In this document: positions 59,517 to 64,000 of the stretch, piece by piece
Position numbering within the stretch: the stretch's first letter is position 1
Layout: each line of letters begins with the position of its first letter
Source of the DNA: CAWCDJ01 sp963836015
GTDB taxonomy: Bacteria; Acidobacteriota; Terriglobia; Bryobacterales; Bryobacteraceae
DNA length: 64,000 nucleotides
Direction of reading: 5' to 3'
Assembly (NCBI GenBank): GCA_963836015.1
Contig: CAWIIF010000015.1
Coordinates: 1,674,001 to 1,738,000 of the forward strand
The notes under the pieces: model-generated
What the model saw: the letters and a program-made list of their open reading frames with translations, nothing else
Told to the model about the DNA's origin: nothing
The model's database searches: none
Made by a program: the position numbers and the translations under genes

Positions 59517-60656
59517 ATGACCGAGCTTCTAAACATCGCTACCTGCAGACCGGCCGTCGAGAACATCTGGAAGACACTGGCCGCGGCGTCCCCGCATTCC
59601 TATTTTCTGTCGTGGGGGTGGATCGGGAATTGGCTGGACAGTCTTCCGCCGGGGAGCAACGTGCGGCTTGCCGTCGTACGCCGCAAGGGTAATCCCGTAG
59701 CCGCGGGTTTCCTAGGCTACGCAAGGGTGCTGCGCCAGCGCGTCTTCCGCAGCACCGCCTATCTTCTGAACCAGGCCGGCGATCGCGATCTCGATCAGTT
59801 CTATATCGAGGACAACTCGCTTCTCTGCGCGCCGAATGCCGTCCCCGCGTGGCCCGCTTTCCTGCAGTTGCTTCCGGACCGCTGGGAGGAGATATACCTC
59901 TCGGGCCTGAACCCGGCGCTCCCGCCGGCCGCCTGGCTGAAGGACGTGCCGCCGCCTTACCGTGTTCTGATCGCCAACCGCATCCCCGCGCCCTATGTGG
60001 ACCTGCGCGCGATCGCATGCAAGGGGGGAGACTATCTCTCCGCCATCAGCGCCAATACGCGCTCTCAGATCCGCCGCAGCTACAAGCTCTACGGCAGCGT
60101 CCGGACCACGGTCGCGACCGACCTGGCCGGCGCCCTCGACATCTTTGAAGAGTTGATCGATCTTCACCAGACCCGGTGGATCCGGCGAGGCCACCGCGGC
60201 GCATTTGCCTCCGATCACTTCCGCCGCCTGCACCGGAGCCTGATCGAACGCCGCTTCGACTCGGGCGAGATCCAGTTGATGCGCGTCCGGAACGGCGAAT
60301 CAACCATCGGCTGCCTCTACAATTTCGACTATCGCGGAGTGGTTTCGTTCTACCAGAGCGGATTCCGCCTCGAGCGGGACAACCGACTCAAGCCGGGCTT
60401 TGTCTGCCATACGGAGGCGATTCTCCACAACCTCGCGCGAGGCCGCGATGTCTACGACTTCATGGCCAGCTTCGACGAGTACAAGCTGCGCATGGCGACT
60501 CACCGCCGCGAGCTGATATGGGCCCGCATCCAGAAACCGAAGGTGAAGTTCACCGCCGAACGCCTGCTCCGCGCCGCGGCGTTGTGGGCCGCCGCGCGGT
60601 GCCGGGAAGCCCGCAGCGGCCGCAAGCGGCCCGCGCGGCTGGAGGCGTCCGCGTGA
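59517..60656 (+). CDS. GNAT/FemAB-like acyltransferase (CelD/BioF2 type)
   Basis: 379 residues from the ATG at 59517. YVDLRAIACKGGDYLSAISANTRSQIRRSYKLYG and the GNAT_6 core (EIQLMRVRNGESTIGCLYNFDYRGVVSFYQSGF, PGFVCHTEAILHNLARGRDVYDFMA) match proteins frequent in exopolysaccharide loci. Basic C-terminal tail. Likely acylates an amino group of the glycan; a second acyltransferase beside the one at 47071. Confidence 0.83.
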   Translation: MTELLNIATCRPAVENIWKTLAAASPHSYFLSWGWIGNWLDSLPPGSNVRLAVVRRKGNPVAAGFLGYARVLRQRVFRSTAYLLNQAGDRDLDQFYIEDNSLLCAPNAVPAWPAFLQLLPDRWEEIYLSGLNPALPPAAWLKDVPPPYRVLIANRIPAPYVDLRAIACKGGDYLSAISANTRSQIRRSYKLYGSVRTTVATDLAGALDIFEELIDLHQTRWIRRGHRGAFASDHFRRLHRSLIERRFDSGEIQLMRVRNGESTIGCLYNFDYRGVVSFYQSGFRLERDNRLKPGFVCHTEAILHNLARGRDVYDFMASFDEYKLRMATHRRELIWARIQKPKVKFTAERLLRAAALWAAARCREARSGRKRPARLEASA

Positions 60657-61825
60657 ATCCAACACGGCTGTTGATCGTGTCGCACGTGATTCATTACCGC
60701 CACGGCGGCGGGCTGTACGCGTACGGTCCGTACGCCCGCGAAATCGACATCTGGGCCGAGCTGTTCCCGGAAGTCGTGATAGCCGCGCCCTGCCGGAACG
60801 AGCCGGCGCCGGGCGACTGCCTGCGCTTTGAACGCGAGAATATCTCGATCGATCCGCAGGTCGAGGCCGGTGGAGACAGCCTCGCCGCGAAACTCGCGCT
60901 GGCCGCGTCGGTACCGGCCATGGCGTGGGGGCTGGCACGCGCCATGCAGCGCGCCGACGCCATCCACGTGCGGTGCCCCGGAAACCTCGGCCTGGTTGGA
61001 GTCGTGCTCGCGCCGCTCTTCAGCCGCCGCTTGGTCGCGAAGTACGCTGCCCAGTGGCATGGCGGCGACGGCATCGCCTTGTCCGCGAAACTGCAGCGCG
61101 CCATCCTCGGCTCGCCGTGGTGGAGAGGCCCGGTCACCGTCTACGGATCCTGGCCCGGATATCGCCGGCACATTGTGCCGTTCTTTACCTCGCTGCTTAC
61201 GGGGGAGCAGATCGGCCGCGCCCGCCTCTCCGCGCTTCGCGAGCGCCGGGGCCCCGGACTCGAAGTACTCTTTACCGGCCGTCTCTCGAAAGCCAAGAAC
61301 GTGGACGTGCTCCTCGAAGCCGTGGCCGTTGTGCGGCGCGAGTTCCCGGGCGTTTCCGCAACCATCATCGGCGAGGGCCCCGAGCGTGCGGCGCTCGAAC
61401 GACTGGCTGGATCGCTCGGGATCGCGTCCTCGGTCCGCTTCACCGGGGGGCTTCCGTTCGATCGTGTGCTTCCCCACCTGGAAGCGGCCGACGTCCTGGT
61501 CCTGGCGTCGGAAACCGAAGGTTGGCCCAAGGCGATCGCCGAGGCAATGGCGTTCGGACTGGTCGCGGTGGGCTCGAACGTCGGGTTTGTGCCGCAGATG
61601 CTCGAGGGGCGCGGCTTCACCGTGCCCCCGGGCGCTCCGGATGCTCTTGCTGGAGTGCTCCGAACGATCGCAAGCTCCCCCGATCGCCTCGAAGACATGC
61701 GCATGCGCGCCGCGGCCTGGGCCCAGCGCTACTCGCTCGAAGGACTGAAGGCCGCGCTGCGCGAACTGCTGGCCGAATGGTGGGGCGTGCCGCCTCCGCA
61801 GGTGAAGGAGTTCTCCGTTCGGTGA
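60653..61825 (+). CDS. Glycosyltransferase family 4-like
   Basis: 390 residues from a GTG that overlaps the previous stop (GTGA). EVLFTGRLSKAKNVDVLLEAVAVV and LVLASETEGWPKAIAEAMAFGLVAV with the GT4 donor-site glutamates, preceded by a GT-B acceptor domain (HVIHYRHGGGLYAYGP). VGFVPQMLEGRGFTVPPG closes the domain. Confidence 0.88.
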   Translation: MNPTRLLIVSHVIHYRHGGGLYAYGPYAREIDIWAELFPEVVIAAPCRNEPAPGDCLRFERENISIDPQVEAGGDSLAAKLALAASVPAMAWGLARAMQRADAIHVRCPGNLGLVGVVLAPLFSRRLVAKYAAQWHGGDGIALSAKLQRAILGSPWWRGPVTVYGSWPGYRRHIVPFFTSLLTGEQIGRARLSALRERRGPGLEVLFTGRLSKAKNVDVLLEAVAVVRREFPGVSATIIGEGPERAALERLAGSLGIASSVRFTGGLPFDRVLPHLEAADVLVLASETEGWPKAIAEAMAFGLVAVGSNVGFVPQMLEGRGFTVPPGAPDALAGVLRTIASSPDRLEDMRMRAAAWAQRYSLEGLKAALRELLAEWWGVPPPQVKEFSVR

Positions 61826-62965
61826 CCCTCGGATCACAGCTCTTCGCCGTCGATGCGCGCTCCCGCGTCGGTGTGGTGCACGTGGTCGACACGCTGAATA
61901 TCGGCGGCGCCGAACACGTTGCCGTCAACCTGGCTAATCATCTGCCGTCGGACCGCTACACGCCGTATCTTTGCACGACGCGCACCGAAGGCCCCCTCAG
62001 CGCCTTCATATCTCCTCACGTCGGCCGCATCCAGCTGGAACGCCGCGGCCGCCTGGACATGGCTGCCGTACGCCGCTTTGTCCGCTTCGTGGACACGCAC
62101 GACGTCCGCATTGTTCACGCACATGCTTCCTCGCTGTTCTTCTGCCGGCTGGCGGCGGCCCTCTCGCGCCGCTGTTCGCTGATCTGGCACGATCACTACG
62201 GCCGCTGCGATTTCAACGACCGCCCGGCCTGGCTCTACCGGTTGGCTACGTGGAAAGTTGCCGGTGTGATCGCCGTGAACCAGACCCTTTCGAATTGGTG
62301 CCGCTTCGATTTGGGCCTGCCCGCCACACGCGTCTGGTATATCCCGAATCTGGTTGAAGACAGGAAGGCGCCGGCCGGGCGCGGACCCTCGAACTGCCCG
62401 GCACCACCGGAAAGCGCGTCGTCTGTGTTGCGAACTTCCGCCCGCAGAAGGACCACCTCACGTCTGCTCCGCGCCGCGGCCCTCGTGGACCAGGCGGGCT
62501 AGCGGGGCGCATCTCTTCCTGGTCGGCGATTCCGCCGAACCGGAGTATGTCCGCAACGTCCGGTCGCTCATCACGTCTCTCGGGCTCGACCACGCCGTTA
62601 CCTATCTGGGCCCGCGTCAGGATGTCGCCGCGATTCTGGACGCCTGCGACATCGGCGTTCTCAGCTCCGCGTCCGAGGGACTGCCTCTGGCGCTCCTGGA
62701 ATACGGGCGGGCCGGCCTGGCCGCGGTGGCGACTGCGGTGGGACAATGCTCCGAAGTGCTCCGCAACGGAGAAGCCGGGCTGCTCGTACCGCCGGGGTCG
62801 CCCGTCGAGTTGAGCCGGGCGATCCTCAGCCTCCTCGCGAACGACGAGCTTCGACACAGCCTGGGCCGCAGCTTCCGCGACCACGTCGAGGAGCACTACA
62901 GCGCCCGCCGCGTGATGCGGCAGATCTGCGCGGTATATGAAATGATTCTAGGGAGAGCGGAATGA
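61822..62965 (+). pseudogene. Glycosyltransferase family 4-like, disrupted by three single-base indels
   Basis: Begins with GTG (GTGA overlap). The N-terminal two thirds reads intact (VVHVVDTLNIGGAEHVAVNLANHL, VRIVHAHASSLFFCRLAA, VIAVNQTLSNW) up to IPNLVEDRKAPAGR. Then the frame moves three times in about 120 bases: near 62383 (one base missing) into LELPGTTGKRVVCVANFRPQKDHLT, near 62461 (extra T) into LLRAAALVDQAG, and near 62501 (extra T) into GAHLFLVGDSAEPEY, after which the GT4 donor domain continues to 62965. With these three corrections it is a normal ~381-residue enzyme. Confidence 0.85.
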
Positions 62966-64000
62966 GCCTATCGCGATTGCTGACTTTCGCGGCCCTGGCC
63001 CTGTCGGCCGCGCCAATCTGCTTGCAGTGCGCACCCCAGCAAGGCCGCCCGGCTGCTTTGCGTCTTCACACCGTGCGCCGCACCCCCGGCGGCCAATTCT
63101 ATGCCGCTCCCGGCGGTACCCCCGATGGCGACGGCTCGCTGGCGCACCCCTGGGACATCAACACCGCCCTCAGTCAGCCGGCCGGGGTGGGACCCGGCTC
63201 GGTGATCTGGCTGCGCGGCGGCGTCTATGGTTCCGGCACCACCATTTTTCAAAGCAGCCTGGTCGGAACCCCCTCCTCCCCAATCGTGGTCCGCCAATAT
63301 CCCGGCGAGCGTGCGGTCATCAACGGCTGGCTGCAGATCGGCTGCTGCGATCAGGACCCCCACCCCGACCGTGGCGCTTACGTCTGGTTCTGGGGCCTGG
63401 AATTCGCCAGCAGCATTACGGATCGCACGGGAACGCCCTCGGGCCCGCCGAGTTATGCGTCCTCCGCCACCGTGAACGCCGTCGATAGCTGGGCCCCCGG
63501 TACGCGCCTCATCAATCTCGTGATCCACGACACACGACAGGGCGTCGGATTCTGGAAAGAGGCCGTCAACAGCGAAGTTTACGGATGCCTGATTTACAAC
63601 AACGGGTTTCAGGCCAGCGACCGCGGCCACGGCCACGGCATTTACGTCCAGAATAACGTAGGCGTAAAGCTTCTTTCCGACAATGTAATCCTCGATCAAT
63701 TCGGCGTGGGCATCCATGCTTACGGCACCGACCAGGCGCAGGTCCGTAATATCACTGCGGAAGGGAATATCGTATTCAACAACGGGAGCGTCAGCACCGG
63801 CGGCAAGAATGACGACAATATTCTCTTCGCCTCCGGCAGCGGCCTGCAGAATATCGTGGTGCGGAATAACTATACCTACCACACTCCCGACGGAGACATC
63901 GGCTATTCGCGGGTCGGTTGGCAGTTCGATCCGGTGAACCAGAATACCGTAGTCACTAACAATTACTGGATCGGCGGTGACATGGCAATCATGCTGAATC
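62962..64000 (+). CDS. Exported right-handed beta-helix protein (pectate-lyase-like), 3' partial
   Basis: Open from the ATG at 62962 (ATGA overlap with the previous stop) to the window end, 346+ residues. A signal peptide with possible lipobox (LLTFAALALSAAPICLQC) is followed by GGQFYAAPGGTPDGDGSLAHPWDINTAL, the standard opening of parallel beta-helix polysaccharide lyases/epimerases, and repeated Asn/Val-rich coils (VYGCLIYNNG, VKLLSDNVILDQFGVGIHAYG, VRNITAEGNIVFNNG). May trim or modify the exported glycan, like periplasmic lyases of alginate-type loci. Confidence 0.85.
   Translation, partial: MSLSRLLTFAALALSAAPICLQCAPQQGRPAALRLHTVRRTPGGQFYAAPGGTPDGDGSLAHPWDINTALSQPAGVGPGSVIWLRGGVYGSGTTIFQSSLVGTPSSPIVVRQYPGERAVINGWLQIGCCDQDPHPDRGAYVWFWGLEFASSITDRTGTPSGPPSYASSATVNAVDSWAPGTRLINLVIHDTRQGVGFWKEAVNSEVYGCLIYNNGFQASDRGHGHGIYVQNNVGVKLLSDNVILDQFGVGIHAYGTDQAQVRNITAEGNIVFNNGSVSTGGKNDDNILFASGSGLQNIVVRNNYTYHTPDGDIGYSRVGWQFDPVNQNTVVTNNYWIGGDMAIMLN

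Noticed and set aside
1..64000. CRISPR arrays, rRNA genes, insertion sequences or phage genes
   Set aside because: None seen: no regularly spaced repeats, transposase motifs or structural phage proteins were recognised.

Overview
The window looks like chromosomal DNA of a GC-rich, Gram-negative soil bacterium, most likely an acidobacterium of the Bryobacterales/Solibacter type. This is an inference from gene content. Pointers are an orphan MacB-like permease of the acidobacterial duplicated type (11355-13745), a large choice-of-anchor-D repeat protein, the pairing of an ECF sigma factor with a short Ser/Thr kinase, and strong GC bias at third codon positions, which produces very long antisense shadow frames. 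Bases 1 to 29.6k are ordinary mixed chromosome. From 29.9k to the right edge there is one long, tightly packed polysaccharide locus, all on the + strand.

Left part (1-14k): a serine hydrolase/NamZ-like fusion cut by the window edge, msrA, an M16 peptidase pair (active subunit 4385-5737, inactive partner 2926-4372 with a frameshift), thymidine kinase, a frameshifted beta-propeller gene, two VOC genes, a zinc metalloprotease and the orphan permease. A short hairpin-forming repeat starting exactly at TAG stop codons recurs at 7251, 8429, 23089 and 24899, with partial forms at 23039 and 30673.

Nitrogen/redox block (14-23k): an operon on the - strand encodes a NarK-like transporter fused to a cytochrome-b-like domain, a NarB/NasA-type molybdopterin reductase, a four-cluster ferredoxin subunit, a Rieske protein and a two-TM protein. 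Divergent from it are a hemerythrin protein and a diheme cytochrome c peroxidase/MauG-like protein. Two perfect GTGA-N6-TCAC boxes, of the kind bound by CRP/FNR-family regulators, flank the hemerythrin gene.

Middle (23-29.6k): a GH36-like glycosidase, small genes, an ECF sigma/kinase pair, fabG, a UbiD-family decarboxylase and tRNA-His(GTG).

Polysaccharide locus (29.9-64k): a leader with an ops-like element on a hairpin precedes a NusG/RfaH/UpxY-family antiterminator and a ribbon-helix-helix protein. Next come three exported proteins of unknown role, the export and copolymerase genes (Wza-like, Wzc-like BY-kinase), an initiating phosphoglycosyltransferase, and a set able to make a CMP-nonulosonic acid: aminotransferase, 4,6-dehydratase, NeuB-, NeuC- and NeuA-like enzymes. 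Embedded in that set is an acyl-carrier-protein module: a MaoC-SDR fusion lacking the catalytic Tyr, an FkbH-like HAD enzyme, an ACP, a GNAT and a 2-hydroxyacid dehydrogenase. A split ABC exporter (permease 41780, ATPase with C-terminal domain 52032), a Wzy/WaaL-like polymerase, several glycosyltransferases, two NodB-type deacetylases and a beta-helix protein complete the visible part. The most promising candidate for something undescribed is this ACP-dependent acyl decoration of a nonulosonic acid or glycan cap, under an RfaH/ops-like antitermination switch.

Five gene models need single-base corrections in three genes (M16 partner, propeller, one glycosyltransferase with three indels). Whether these are real decay or assembly errors cannot be decided from the sequence alone.
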